From positions 186,001 through 250,000 of the forward strand of contig VNWV01000001.1 in NCBI GenBank assembly GCA_009801085.1: a stretch of 64,000 nt of DNA, written 5' to 3'. Origin of the DNA: Lasiodiplodia sp. COLG20 (lineage: Eukaryota > Ascomycota > Dothideomycetes > Botryosphaeriales > Botryosphaeriaceae). This document shows, one piece after another, positions 48,180-59,524 of this stretch. Position 1 is the stretch's first letter. The number at the start of each line of letters is the position of its first letter. Under the pieces are notes generated by a model. That model was not told where the DNA came from, ran no database searches, and saw only the letters and a list, made by a program, of their open reading frames with translations. Made by a program: the position numbers and the translations under genes.

Positions 48180-50852
48180 TCAAGACGCCAGCTTCGACTT
48201 CTCCCTCTTCTTCCCCTTCGTCGGCGTCGCACCGATGATCGCGTCAAATGTCTTCGTGGGATCGTTGCTGTGGCTGCTGACCGGACGGGGAACCTCACCC
48301 GTCGGAGACACTCCCGTGGGGAGCGGCAAGGCTTCCAGGCCGAGCATCACACTCTCACGCACGTGGCTTCGGCGATCGATACTGCTGGCCCTCGAGCCCG
48401 CTCTGAGTCTCGGCACACCTGGCTCCGGAAGAGGCTCGTGGATGTCTTCTTGAACCGCGCCGGCAATCATGCCGGGCTGGTCCATGCTCCATTTCTCCGC
48501 CATCTGCCAGCAGTGGCTGCGGCGGTACACACCTTCGACACCGTGCTCGACCAGATCGGACGGCAGAGACACTACACCAGAGCCGCCCGCGATGCCGTAC
48601 CACGCGCGGCCCTGATTGTGGACATCCTTGGCCCACGGTACTCCAGAACGCGGCGGCTCGCACAGGAAGTACTCGACACCCTTGTTCCACTTGACGCCGG
48701 GCGCGTCGATGACAAGCATGGGAAGTGACTGCATGACGGCGTACATGAAGAGCCAGTGGCCAATACGGAGGTCCCGGATCTCCTCAATGTTCTTCCGGTG
48801 CATGGACGATTTCTCCAGGTGACGGAAAGAGTCCAGGAAAGGGTTGGAAATGTCGGCGTCCTCGTTGTGCGTCTTCTTCATCAGTTGGGCAACCTCATCG
48901 TCCTTGAGATCCTTCTTCCGGGCCTTGGTGTCCTTCTTCTCGTCTCCAGTACCGAAGTCACTGCGGGTCAAGCGGAGGTCGGGTAGCATGGGGCAATCAA
49001 ATGGAATAGGGGGCTGGAAAGGCGGCACACTGCGATCGTATTCACTGAGAACCAAGCGCAGAGCGCGGACCATTGGCTCGCCTGCTTCTTCGTCCGTCGG
49101 GGGAGAGTCCATCGTGCGGGTCGTCAGGTTCTCGCGGTCAACAAGGAGATCGTAGAGGCAAGAGAAATCGTGGTAAAGATCCTGAAGGACAATTCTGTTC
49201 AAGCCGTCCGTCTCCAGGCTGTTCTTCTTCGAGTTGGCCTTCGGTGGCCACGCGCCGTACTTGGATTTGTAATAGCTGAGCATGTGCTTCCGGGTAGCCA
49301 TGAAGGCTGCGCGCCAAGCATCGAATCTGATGTATTTGCGCTCCTCCGAAGTCTTGCTGTTCATGATACCAGAGAAGACACCAGGGAAGTCAAAATCGAC
49401 CAGCCTGGTGGTGAAGTTTCTGAATCGGATCTCCAAGTCCATAGAAGCTCTCTCCATGCGGTCCCGAGTGTTCCGCGAAATCATTTCGAACTTGGGGCTT
49501 CCGAGGGTCTTGATCTGCTCATACTTGCCCACAGCGTGCACAAAGGCCTCGTTGTAGAGCATGACAGAGCGCATGCGCTCGCCCAGCACGATGCCTTCGA
49601 TGGTCTTGTCGCGGCTAGCCCGAACGTCGGCTAAATGCAGCTCGTCCACATAGCTGTCGAAACTGGATGCGGCGATCTCACCGAAAGTCGACCCATCCAG
49701 GTTGGAGAACTCGTAGTGCTTCAACATTTCAGAAATTTGTATGAAAATGGCAAAGATGGACTGGCGTGTGGGGGTCGCGACCAACGACTGGCCGACCAAA
49801 AAGGCAAACAGGTTTCGCGTAGCGACCAGGGTCTCGAGATCGTCGGGGGTCATGGGTGGCGGGGTTCCACCTGGGGTCGGAATCTGGCCATCGCTGCTGA
49901 GCTTCAGAGGGAGGTAAAGGTGGATCTCGGTACTCGGCAATTCGAGGGAGTCGTTCATCAGCTCCCTGGAGGCCTTGGAGCTGACTTCTTCGCTCTCAAC
50001 GTCCGAGGCGCGCGGGGTATTCGGCGAGATCGGCGATGAGTTCTGGCCGTTGATGTCCATGTTCTGCACCTGCGTGTCGAGGGTCCCTCTCCGTTCGCCG
50101 CCCATAACGGCTGCATTGCTGTAAATTCCGCCATAGGCAAGCTGCGTGAGGACTGTCGACGAGGCGTATATGGTAGAATCGACCTTGAAACTGGGGCCCC
50201 GGCCAGATGTCCGCGGGTAGACGTAGATGTACGTGTCTCCCTGCTCATCCCACAACTCGGGCACCTTCTCGCCGCCTTGGATCAAGGCGACATTGTATGG
50301 AGGCTTGCCTTCGTGGCCCACGACCCAGGCTTGCGGCCCCGTCGGCTCGACCTCGCTCTTTCTCTGTCTTCCGAAAAATGATTTTCTCTTCAGCTTGTTC
50401 GCCTGGGCGGCGTTCCCGGGATCCAGGTGGCCGTCTGCGGTGACCTGGAGCAAAGCGGACTCCGGACGGAGGGAGGCTACGCTGCCCGGACGGAAGTCGC
50501 TGCCGGGTCTCGACGAGTTCCTCGAGGACGAGCGCGAGGCGGAATCGACGCGGACGGGCGGAGGAGGAAGAAGGTCGCCACCATCGTCGGTGTAGCTGCG
50601 GATTGTAGACTGGCGATCGATACCCTGGGGAATGGGAGGCACAGGCGGGTCTTCTGCTGACGGGAGAGGCGGCTGAGCTGACGACGAGCGATCGCGGCTC
50701 TGAGATCTGCTGAGCCTAGCGGAAATGGAGCGGCGTCTGCCTCTCGAACCAGACTCTGACTCTGCGGCAGGCGGCTCCTGCTTGGCTGCCTCCGCCAGAT
50801 TCACGGAGGACAGGCTGAAGATTGAGGTGAGGCGTTTCGCGGCAGATGACAT
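48180..50852 (-). CDS. Large conserved fungal protein of unknown function (DUF8004-like)
   Basis: Predicted 890-aa intronless protein. The start MSSAAKRLTSIFSLSSVNLA at 50852 was chosen because upstream residues in the same frame look like untranslated leader. Residues 20-190 are Ser/Arg/Pro-rich and probably disordered (RRRSISARLSRSQSRDRSS). A globular region begins at QAWVVGHEGKPPYNVALIQG, with DTYIYVYPRTSGRGPSFKVD, IYASSTVLTQLAYGGIYSN and TEIHLYLPLKLSSDGQ. A long helical part follows (NLFAFLVGQSLVATPTRQSI, AFVHAVGKYEQIKTLGSPKF). Near the end APGVKWNKGVEYFLCEPPRS, GRAWYGIAGGSGVVSLPSD and VYRRSHCWQMAEKWS are strongly patterned. I recall homologues in many Pezizomycotina annotated only as hypothetical. 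The domain name is from memory and unchecked. The basic C terminus (GKKREKSKLAS) could be a nuclear signal. Confidence 0.85.
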   Translation of the reverse strand: MSSAAKRLTSIFSLSSVNLAEAAKQEPPAAESESGSRGRRRSISARLSRSQSRDRSSSAQPPLPSAEDPPVPPIPQGIDRQSTIRSYTDDGGDLLPPPPVRVDSASRSSSRNSSRPGSDFRPGSVASLRPESALLQVTADGHLDPGNAAQANKLKRKSFFGRQRKSEVEPTGPQAWVVGHEGKPPYNVALIQGGEKVPELWDEQGDTYIYVYPRTSGRGPSFKVDSTIYASSTVLTQLAYGGIYSNAAVMGGERRGTLDTQVQNMDINGQNSSPISPNTPRASDVESEEVSSKASRELMNDSLELPSTEIHLYLPLKLSSDGQIPTPGGTPPPMTPDDLETLVATRNLFAFLVGQSLVATPTRQSIFAIFIQISEMLKHYEFSNLDGSTFGEIAASSFDSYVDELHLADVRASRDKTIEGIVLGERMRSVMLYNEAFVHAVGKYEQIKTLGSPKFEMISRNTRDRMERASMDLEIRFRNFTTRLVDFDFPGVFSGIMNSKTSEERKYIRFDAWRAAFMATRKHMLSYYKSKYGAWPPKANSKKNSLETDGLNRIVLQDLYHDFSCLYDLLVDRENLTTRTMDSPPTDEEAGEPMVRALRLVLSEYDRSVPPFQPPIPFDCPMLPDLRLTRSDFGTGDEKKDTKARKKDLKDDEVAQLMKKTHNEDADISNPFLDSFRHLEKSSMHRKNIEEIRDLRIGHWLFMYAVMQSLPMLVIDAPGVKWNKGVEYFLCEPPRSGVPWAKDVHNQGRAWYGIAGGSGVVSLPSDLVEHGVEGVYRRSHCWQMAEKWSMDQPGMIAGAVQEDIHEPLPEPGVPRLRAGSRASSIDRRSHVRESVMLGLEALPLPTGVSPTGEVPRPVSSHSNDPTKTFDAIIGATPTKGKKREKSKLAS

Positions 50853-52158
50853 TTTGCGTGATCGGAGGGCCTGCCCGCGCGCCGCGCAACGCAATAGAAA
50901 AGATTTTGGGATAAGGAGAAGGGTTGCGCAGGCTAGTGGAGGGAACAGAAAGAGAAGCACAGTTGAATAGGAGCGGCAGATTCGGGTGCTCGGGGGTGCA
51001 ACACGTAACGTAAATTTTAAGGGACCGTCAGGGCGATGTGACAAGCTTCGGCAGCACGGGCGATCTGTTGCGTCGTCTGGGGTGGCTTGGACAGCGTGGG
51101 CGAGTGGGCGCAGCTCAGGCGGCCATTGGCCTTGCCGTCATCAATCACGAGTCGCCGTATTCCTGCAGCCGTATACCGATCTGCTGTTACCAGGCCTTTT
51201 GCGGCGGCGGCGGCGGACTTGAGTGCGGCTGGTTGCGCATCCAATCCTACGCCGGCGCGCGCGCACTGTTGCCCTGGCGAGGGCTGACATCATCCGTGGG
51301 CGGCGAGGAGACGGCGGAGGCGCCCACCACCGGCCGACCACCCGCCAGGGGCGTCGTTCGCCTGGCCATATCCGGGCCCGGCACGTCGGGGCTGAGATTA
51401 TTTATATCGCGCCCTATCGATAAAACCCGACGAGAGCCTCACCGATTTCATGCAGCGTACCGTCGTGCCCAGCTCACCCGGCATAGCGCAATTTGACGTC
51501 GTGGTTGCGCGCGTGCGGGAGATGATTTCTCGCGGGGCCTAGACACGCAACAGCCCGAACGCCGAGCGATCGAGTGCGCTGGCTGCCAGCACCCCGCCGC
51601 TGCGCTCCGAGTTGTCTCCCGACTCCCGAGCCGGCGCCCGCACACCTGCGTGTCCAGCCTGGGCATTCGTCGCGACCCTGCCGTGCTCCCGCTCTGTGCA
51701 ACAGGAGATCGCCCCCTTGGCCACCGGGCTCCGCGCCCCACGCCGGCCCATTATTTTGCTCAGCAACCTCATCTTAGACAATATCCACGATCGCCCCTCA
51801 TCACTAAAGACCCCTAAAGTCGCACACTGACCTTCGCTTACGGGACGTGCCGGGGCCAGGACAAAGCAGCGCGCGGGATTGCTGACGAGGAACTGCCGTG
51901 TACGTACCCAGCCACTGCGTGATTGTTGATGTCGTTGGTCCGGAGTCGGAGCACTGCCTTCTAGGCGCAGATCTGTTGTCTTGGCTCTCTGCAAACGCAC
52001 ACTCTGCGTCAGATCCGGTTGTCGACGGCAGCCCTCGCTAACTGGCGGAAGACAGCACGTTAGAGTTAGCGAGTGTGGAGCAGCGCGTGGGCGTCGTTGG
52101 CTGACGAACGCATCGCAAATTCGCGTTGGTGGCGCAGCCGTCAACAAACGCCCCAGCC
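50853..52158. promoter_or_regulatory. Divergent intergenic region
   Basis: 1.3 kb between the starts of the minus-strand unknown protein and the plus-strand aminotransferase. It must contain both promoters. GC-rich open frames inside it have no supporting features. Confidence 0.5.
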
Positions 52159-53619
52159 ATGACCGCGAAACCCCTCATCAACCTCCTCCGTGGCTGGCCA
52201 AACACGTCGCTGCTTCCGACCGCCCTCATTAAACAGGCGGTAGACAATGTCCTGACGCGGCCTGACATCGCCACTCCGGGCTTGCTGTATGGCCCTGACC
52301 CGGGAGACCCGGGAGCACGCAAAGCAATTGCTGCTTGGCTGACGGATTTCTTTCGTCCGGGCGAACCGGTTACCGACGAGAGGATTACAATCACCGGGGG
52401 AGCGTCGCAGAACCTGGGATGCATCCTGCAGACCTTCACCGATCCGATCTACACCCGGAACATATGGATCAGCTCACCCGCCTACTTTTTGGCGTTCCGC
52501 ATCTTTGAAGACTCTGGTTTTGCTGGGAGATTGCGTTCCGTACCCGAGGACGATGGTGGCATCAACATCGACTTCCTGCGACGTGAGATAACAAAGAGCG
52601 AGGAGAAGGCGAGGAAGGATGGAAACACACGGCCGGTATGACCTCAATCGACGATTGCTGCTTGCGTGTTGGTTGACGCAACGTAGACCGTCAAACCCGA
52701 GCGGCCCTGGCGCAAAATCTACCCGCACGTCATATACGTCGTCCCTTCTTTTGCAAACCCCTCGTCCGTCACGATGCCACTGGAGCGACGGAAAGAGTTG
52801 GTGAAACTAGCCCGGGAATACGATGCCCTCGTCATTTGCGACGACGTCTACGACTTTTTGCAATGGCCCGCAGCAACTGACACCGACCAGCGGGGTTTAA
52901 ACAAAGCGCTGCTGCCTAGACTGGTGGATATTGACCGTTTCCTGGACGACGGCGCCGAACGAGACGGCGCCGACGGGTTTGGTAACGTCGCTAGCAACGG
53001 CAGCTTCAGCAAAATTTTGGGACCCGGTCTTAGAACTGGATACGTCGAAGGTAGCGCAAAATTTGCTTACGGGGTTTCGCAGACTGGCACCTCAAGGTCC
53101 GGCGGGGCTCCTTCGCAGCTTACTTCGACGTATGTTGCGCAGCTTCTTGAATCCGGCCGGCTACAGGAGCACATTTACGGGACGCTGCAGCCTGCATATG
53201 CGGCGCGCTACCGTGCAATGATGCTGGCAATCGAAAAGCACCTCGTCCCGCTGGGCGTCAAGCTGCCGCAGCCCGGCAGAGAAGTAGTCGGAGGGTATTT
53301 CGTGTGGCTTACGCTCCCTTCACCGCTGAAGAGCGCCGACGTTGCGCGATTCGCCCAAGAGAAAGAGAACTTGATCATTGCGGAAGGTCGTCTGTTCGAA
53401 GTTCCCGGTGACTCGGCTGAGGTGAATTTTCCATGTGACATTCGGCTGTGCTTTAGCTGGGAAGAGGTCGACCGACTTGGCGAAGGCATCGAACGACTGG
53501 CCCGGGTCATCGGTCAGCTGCAAATAGACGATGCGGAGAACCCAGGCGAAATGTTACCCGAGACGGAAGGAGACCAAAGCGGGAAGCTGGGGCAGGGCGG
53601 CAGTGGAAATTACTGGTGA
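52159..53619 (+). CDS. Fold-type I PLP aminotransferase (class I/II)
   Basis: Predicted 469-aa enzyme in two exons, 52159-52635 and 52687-53619. The 51-nt intron has donor gtatga and acceptor cgtag and a TTGAC branch site. INLLRGWPNTSLLPTALIKQ and GLLYGPDPGDPGARKAIAAW are the N-terminal substrate-entry blocks of the MocR/2-aminoadipate and valine-pyruvate transaminase-like group. ITGGASQNLGCILQTF holds the PLP phosphate region, VVPSFANPSSVTMPLERRKE the NP motif, and VICDDVYDFLQW the cofactor Asp and Tyr. SNGSFSKILGPGLRTGYVEG supplies the Schiff-base Lys (FSK). The C-terminal part has GGYFVWLTLP and DIRLCFSW. There is no targeting peptide. The substrate is unknown. Related fungal proteins are usually annotated only as aminotransferases. 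Confidence 0.92.
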
Positions 53620-55279
53620 TGTCTCGACACGGGTTGACGGGGCGATCAGAGTCTTTGTGAAGAAAGTTGTCGAAGCTAGAATAAGCACTATAGAGCAGCA
53701 TTTTGCCAGCGAACCACAGCGAGCACAAGACGGCCCTATGACCATCGCATGCAGATCCACCACGACCCCGGCTTCTGGAAGCATGTGCGACGTGCAGGGT
53801 GCGGGGCAGTGGAGGGGTCACGGTCGCGCAAACCCCAGGCGCTTCTTTTTTCGTCGCCGCGTTCTCGTGAAGGCTTTTTTCTGCTGTGACCGGTCATGCT
53901 CCACCAAACAGCGCCGTCGTCGTCTGGCAGACGCGCTCGTGCAACGTCCCGAACAGGCCAGCGCCACTGGAAAAGGCAGGCGCCAGCAGCAACGCAGGTC
54001 CTTCATTATGACGACGTTACAGGTACATTGGGCGCGGACGTGCATAGGCGGCCAGCCCAGCGGCTATAGGGCGGTACTGCATAGTGCAGCATTAGCAGGA
54101 CAATAACAGCCACACGGCAGCCAACAAAGTTTGGCCAAGCCTCTGTAAACTCTACGGGCCGGCCTGCAGGCCGGTGTGGGCCGGGCGGGTGCGCGCGCTG
54201 ATTGCACGCCGCAAAGATTGCGCTCTGCGTGGCGGCAGGGCAGCGGCCGCGCAGATGACCAGGCGAGCCTATGAGCGCGCGCGGGGGGCGTGTTCCTGAG
54301 ACGCAGCTTGGACAGATGCGGCGCCGCGGTTTCAAACGCAGGCCGATCAGGGCAGGCGCGTGGCTTGACTGGCCGGGGCACGACCACTCCGACCGCCCTA
54401 AGTTGCCTCAGGGACAGGCCGCTGCGCCGACCTCTGCACATCGACATCCAACAACTGGCCACCGGCCCACTCGTGGAATGTTTCACTGCCAATCCAGGCC
54501 TGCTGCTCGATTTGACAACGCGGCTGCTCGGCGCGCCGAACCACAGGCCCGCCCGCACAGCGCACCCCGCCGAGCCTGAACTTGGGTGCCCTCCTTCCCC
54601 TTGCCGCTGGCCTCGATGCCGCGCAGCATGCCGCCGCCCGAGCAGGAAGCTGGCCGCGGGCGTGACAATGGCCACGCGGCGACCGATCGTGACCGCCGCG
54701 GCGAGCAGCTGCCCCTCGCGACGAGGCAGGCAGTGCCCGCCGCGGAGTCCGCTGGCGAGCGCGAGGCTTGGCTAGGCGAGCGCAGCGTTAGCTATCGACC
54801 TATAAATCAGGCCGCCGCAGCGGGTGCGGAGACGGCAGCGGCCCACTTGAAACCAGGAGTCTTTGGCACGGAGCCGCCAGACCAAGAAGTAAGTGGAAAA
54901 TCTATGTTTCATGTTTCTCGCCCGCCGGCTTGCACTTATAAAACATACGCGGCCACCGCCCTCCCCTCGCCTCCCACCACCTGCCTTTCTCAAGAGCTGT
55001 GCGAGCACAGCGTTTCTTCTGTGGCTTTCCCCGGCTACACTGTTTTTCTTCTTGTCCTCCGTCACTCTTTCATTCTGACCTCACCCACGCGCCTAAATAC
55101 GACGCGCCAACCTTCCCTGACCTGAACGCGCACATTCCATTTCGACTTCTACATTCTGCCACCAGCCTCGCGGCCGCGCAATACCCGGCCCAAGCTCAAG
55201 TGCTGTGCACTGACAAGGCTTTATTTACCAGCATCCGACACTCTCCTTCCTCACTCCCTTCCGAAGCAGGTTCTTCATC
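53620..55279. other. Intergenic region with glucanase promoter
   Basis: 1.66 kb without a supportable gene. TATAAA motifs at 54801-54806 and 54937-54942 are possible core promoter elements for the glucanase at 55280. The last 300 nt are pyrimidine-rich, as expected for its leader. Confidence 0.5.
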
Positions 55280-57702
55280 ATGATCGCTTTCAGCACCGCT
55301 GCGCTTGCCCTCGGGCTGCGCTTCCTCCTCAGCGCCGGTCCCGCCCAAGCCGTGCCCATGCCTCTCGACATTGGCGTCGACGTGGCCGGCCTCGGTGTCG
55401 ACCTGAGCGTTGATACCTCGGCCGCTGCCGCCGCTTCGTCCTACTGGGTTGCCGACATCAAGCGCCAGGGCACCGTGGCCTATGGCAACTCCGACTTCAA
55501 GATCTTCCGCAACGTCAAGGACTACGGAGCCACCGGCGATGGCTCCACCGACGACACTGCTGCCATTAACCAGGCCATCAGCGACGGCAACCGCTGCGGC
55601 AACAACTGTGACTCCTCCACCGTCACCCCTGCGCTCGTCTACTTCCCCCCTGGGTAAGTCTCCTGATTTGATATTACCCAAAGCTCTTCTAAAGCGCGCA
55701 CAGAACCTACGTGGTCAGCAAGCCTATTGTCCAGTACTACTACACGCAGCTCGTTGGTGACATCACGGACCTCCCCGTCATTAAGGGCTCTGCCAGCTTC
55801 GCCGGCATGGCTCTCATTGACGCTGATCCCTACAACGACGATGGCTCCAACTGGTACACCAACCAGAACAACTTCTTCCGCCAGATTCGCAACTTTGTCA
55901 TCGACCTTACGGGCATGCCTGAGAGCAGCGGTGCCGGTATCCACTGGCAGGTCGCCCAGGCTACCAGTCTCCAGAACATCCGCTTCGAGATGCTTCCCAA
56001 GAGCGCCACCAACAAGCAGCAGGGTATCTTCATGGACAACGGTTCCGGTGGCTTCATGACGGATCTCACTTTCAACGGCGGCAACTACGGTGCTTTCCTC
56101 GGCAGCCAGCAGTTCACCACCCGCAACCTGACCTTCAACGGCTGCAACACTGCCATCTTCATGAACTGGAACTGGCTCTGGACCTTCCACGGCGTCAACA
56201 TCAACAACTGCGACGTCGGAATTGATATGGCCAACTCTCCGTCCAACCAGACTGTCGGCTCGGTCATTGTCCTTGACAGCACTTTCACCAACACCCCGCT
56301 CGGTGTCAACACTTCCTTTTCCGAGAACAGCGTTCCTGCCACTGGTGGTACTCTGGTCCTCAACAATGTTGACTTCTCTGGCAGCGAGACCGCTGTCCTC
56401 TCTGCTGGCGCTGCTGCTCTTGCTGGTGGTAGCAAGGTCGAATCTTGGGTTCAGGGCAAGGAGTACATTTCCAGCACGGGAACTCGCATCCAGAAGGAGG
56501 TCGACTTCACTAGGCCCACTCCTCTCCTCAACGATGCTGGCGAGATCTTCACTCGTTCGAAGCCGCAGTACGCTGGCTACGCCTCTAGCTCTTTCGTCAG
56601 CATCAAGGACGCTGGTGCCAAGGGTGACGGCACCACTGACGACACTGCTGCCATTCAGAAGGCTATCGATGCTCTCACTGATGACCAGATCCTTTACTTC
56701 GACCACGGCGCTTACTTGATCAGCGACACCGTTACTATTCCCGGCGACAAGAACCTCAAGATCACCGGCGAAATCTTGCCCATGATCCTCGCCACCGGTG
56801 ACAAGTTCAGCGACGAGAGCAACCCCATCCCTGCCATCAAGGTTGGCGAGGCGAACTCGAGTGGTAACGTTGAGATGAGCGACTTCATCATCGGAGTTCA
56901 CGGCCCTGCCCCTGGAGCCATCCTTATGCAGTGGAACATGAAATCCGACGCAGGCAATGGTGGGCTTTGGGACGTGCACTTCCGTGTCGGTGGCTACGCC
57001 GGTTCTGAGCTCCAGTCCGACAAGTGCGCCAAGAACCCTAACGCCACCCACGACGCCAACCCTGAGTGCGAGGGTGCTTTCTTGATGTTCCACGCGACCG
57101 AGTCCGCCAGTGTTTACATTGAGAACTGCTGGTTCTGGGTTGCTGACCACGAGCTTGACCTTTCGGACCACAACCAGATCGACATCTACAACGGTCGCGG
57201 TGTCCTCATCGAGTCCACCAACGCTGTGTGGCTTTGGGGTACTGCTTCGGAGCACAGCGTCATGTACAACTACGAGTTCAATGGCGCCAAGAACACCTTC
57301 CTGGGTGCCATTCAGACCGAGACGCCCTACTACCAGTCGAACCCTGACGCCACCAAGCCATTCTCAGTGCAGACTTCGTGGGCCGACCCTGACTTCAGCA
57401 GCGCTTCTGCCGACGGCGGCAAGAAGGCTTGGGGTGTCCGCTTCATCAACTCCCAGGATGTGATCATCATGGGTGCTGGTCTGTACTCGTTCTTTGAGAA
57501 CTACGGCCAGGAGTGCGTTTCTGCCAACAACTGCCAGAACAACATGGTCTCGTACGAGGAAACGAACTCCAACGTCCAGCTCTTCGGTCTCTCGACCAAG
57601 GCGTCGGTCAACATGGTCACCGTTCAGGGCAACGGCGTTGTCAAGGATGCCGACAACCGCAGCAACTTCTGCGCTACTATCGGCCACTTTGCTGAGTCGT
57701 AG
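55280..57702 (+). CDS. Secreted GH55 exo-beta-1,3-glucanase
   Basis: Predicted 790-aa protein in two exons, 55280-55653 and 55704-57702 (50-nt intron). A signal peptide covers about residues 1-24 (FSTAALALGLRFLLSAGPAQ). Two pectate-lyase-3-type parallel beta-helices follow, each opening with the same kind of motif: NVKDYGATGDGSTDDTAAIN near residue 85 and SIKDAGAKGDGTTDDTAAIQ near 440. This double arrangement, plus WYTNQNNFFRQIRNFVIDL, GIHWQVAQATSLQNI and EGAFLMFHATESASVYIENC, is diagnostic of glycoside hydrolase family 55, which releases glucose or short oligosaccharides from beta-1,3-glucan such as laminarin or fungal wall glucan. The catalytic acid cannot be assigned with certainty by eye. 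Codon use is highly biased to C-ending codons, suggesting strong expression. The opposite-strand frame of 538 codons is a consequence of that bias. Confidence 0.95.
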
Positions 57703-59524
57703 ACAGCTTGATCGCGCATGGTGAAGAGAGCCGACGTTCCAACCAGTTGAGGATACTGTCATTTCCTGATGACCGATTCAGTATCCTACCCCACCTGTAC
57801 AGATTTATGCAACATTCTTCTGCTCTCCTGCTTTTGGAGAGCATCACTCTTTGGCGTGGAGCTGGCTCTAGTGTTTGATTTCAATTCTCTTCAATACCCT
57901 TCCCGATGTTAGATACCCAAACGGGGAGGAGGACACAAGTTTGATTGATGGATTACGATTTTCTTTTCTAGCATCTGGTTCATACAGGTACATCGGGTGG
58001 ATAGAAAAATCTCGGCGGCCGTAAGCCTTTTGAGGGACTGACTGATTCCTTGATTCTGTTGCATTTCGATGAGTTCTCACTGGTACATATGGGAGTTATT
58101 CCAAGAGCATAGTTTCGTGGTGAGCGTAGCATCCCATAGCATCAGATGCACACAAAGCGGCGCAGGATATGATCCAATACATTCTACCTTTCTCCGCGCC
58201 CACCTGAGTCCCCTTCTGTTGAGTGCAAACGGTATGCGAGGATGTCCACAGCTGCAAAACGCAAAGTCGCTCATCATTCGTGGAATGTGTTCACAACACC
58301 ACCCTTGCCCCTCCTGTCCCGATTCAGCGGTACGGGCATTGAAGTTTTATGGAGAGGAAATATTGCGCCTCTTCCCACCGGCGTGTTCATCTCTTGCCAC
58401 CCTCTCCCGACGTCGACATGGTGCAGCATAAGCATCTTACGTACATACTTTGGACGCGCGCTGTTCACGCCAGGGGCCCATTCGCCCATTCGCATCTCCG
58501 CGCCCACGCAAGATCCCCGAGCTCCCCGGAGATTAACGCTCCGCTTCTGTTTCTCTCCCCTCTTCTGCACCGGAACCACTTCCTTCCCCGGTCGCCCGAG
58601 CATCGAGCGTTGATGAAGTAGACAAGAAGAATAGCAAAACGGGCCGATTGGACTTCAGCTCTGATGAGAGTCATCGCTTTTGCGCATGAGGGTAGGCAAA
58701 AAAGGCGTGCGTAATGGGCGGAACCACGCAGCCGGGTAGTCCAGGGGTAAAAGATGCATATTGGCCTTCGCTAAGCCCATCGTCATGCATGCGGCTTTTT
58801 CTGTTTCCGCTTTTTCTCCTGGCTGCCTCGCTAAAGGGTGGCGTTGTTTCTTCTCTCCTCTTCTGTTTCTTCTTCTCGCCTACTCCTACGAAAGGTCTCG
58901 GCTGTTGCGTCTTCCGTGGGGCTATAATGCTGGTTGGTCTGTGTGCTTTTAAGTGTGTGATGAGCGCCAACTAAAGACGTCTGCATGATTCGGATCTACA
59001 AACCGATCCCGACGATCCTTCTTTTACCGCACTTCTTCCGTCATCGTGGGCTCTGACTAGTTTGGCTCTCCCGTAGATGTTGGTGTCCCGTGCGCCGAAG
59101 CGATGAGGATGTTCATGATGTTGCTTCTTTCTCCCTACTTGGAGAGCGACACTGAGATACCCAGTGGGCGCATGCGCTAATTTCTACGGCTTGGCTTTTT
59201 CGATGACCGATTGATCGATTGCTCGTCTATTAGGGCTCGTCGCTACGTAAGCGTTGAGAAAGGAAGGGCGAAGGAAGCTGCACGTTGTTCTAGCCGCCTT
59301 CCTGTTCCTCTCAACCTTCCGTATTCGGCTGCTTCCGATCGTTATACATCGCTAGCGCAAACCAACAACCATTAAGCCGTAACCCTCGCGTAGAAAAACT
59401 TCCGAATTTTGTAGTCACTATACTCTACTTACAGCAAATCGGCCCTAATAGTCATTCCATGTAGAAAATACTGCAAACCTCATTCGTGGCCTTTTTTTCC
59501 TTTTCTCTTTTTCCCCGCTTTTCT
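57703..59524. other. Gene-less region downstream of the glucanase
   Basis: 1.8 kb between two convergent genes. No protein gene is supported. A structured, T-run-terminated segment with a Pol III A-box-like motif lies at 58730-58800 and is discussed among the findings. Confidence 0.45.

Noticed and set aside
55639..57255. 538-codon open frame opposite the GH55 glucanase
   Set aside because: Antisense shadow of a highly codon-biased gene. Repetitive Val/Asp/Gly-rich text with no recognisable fold.
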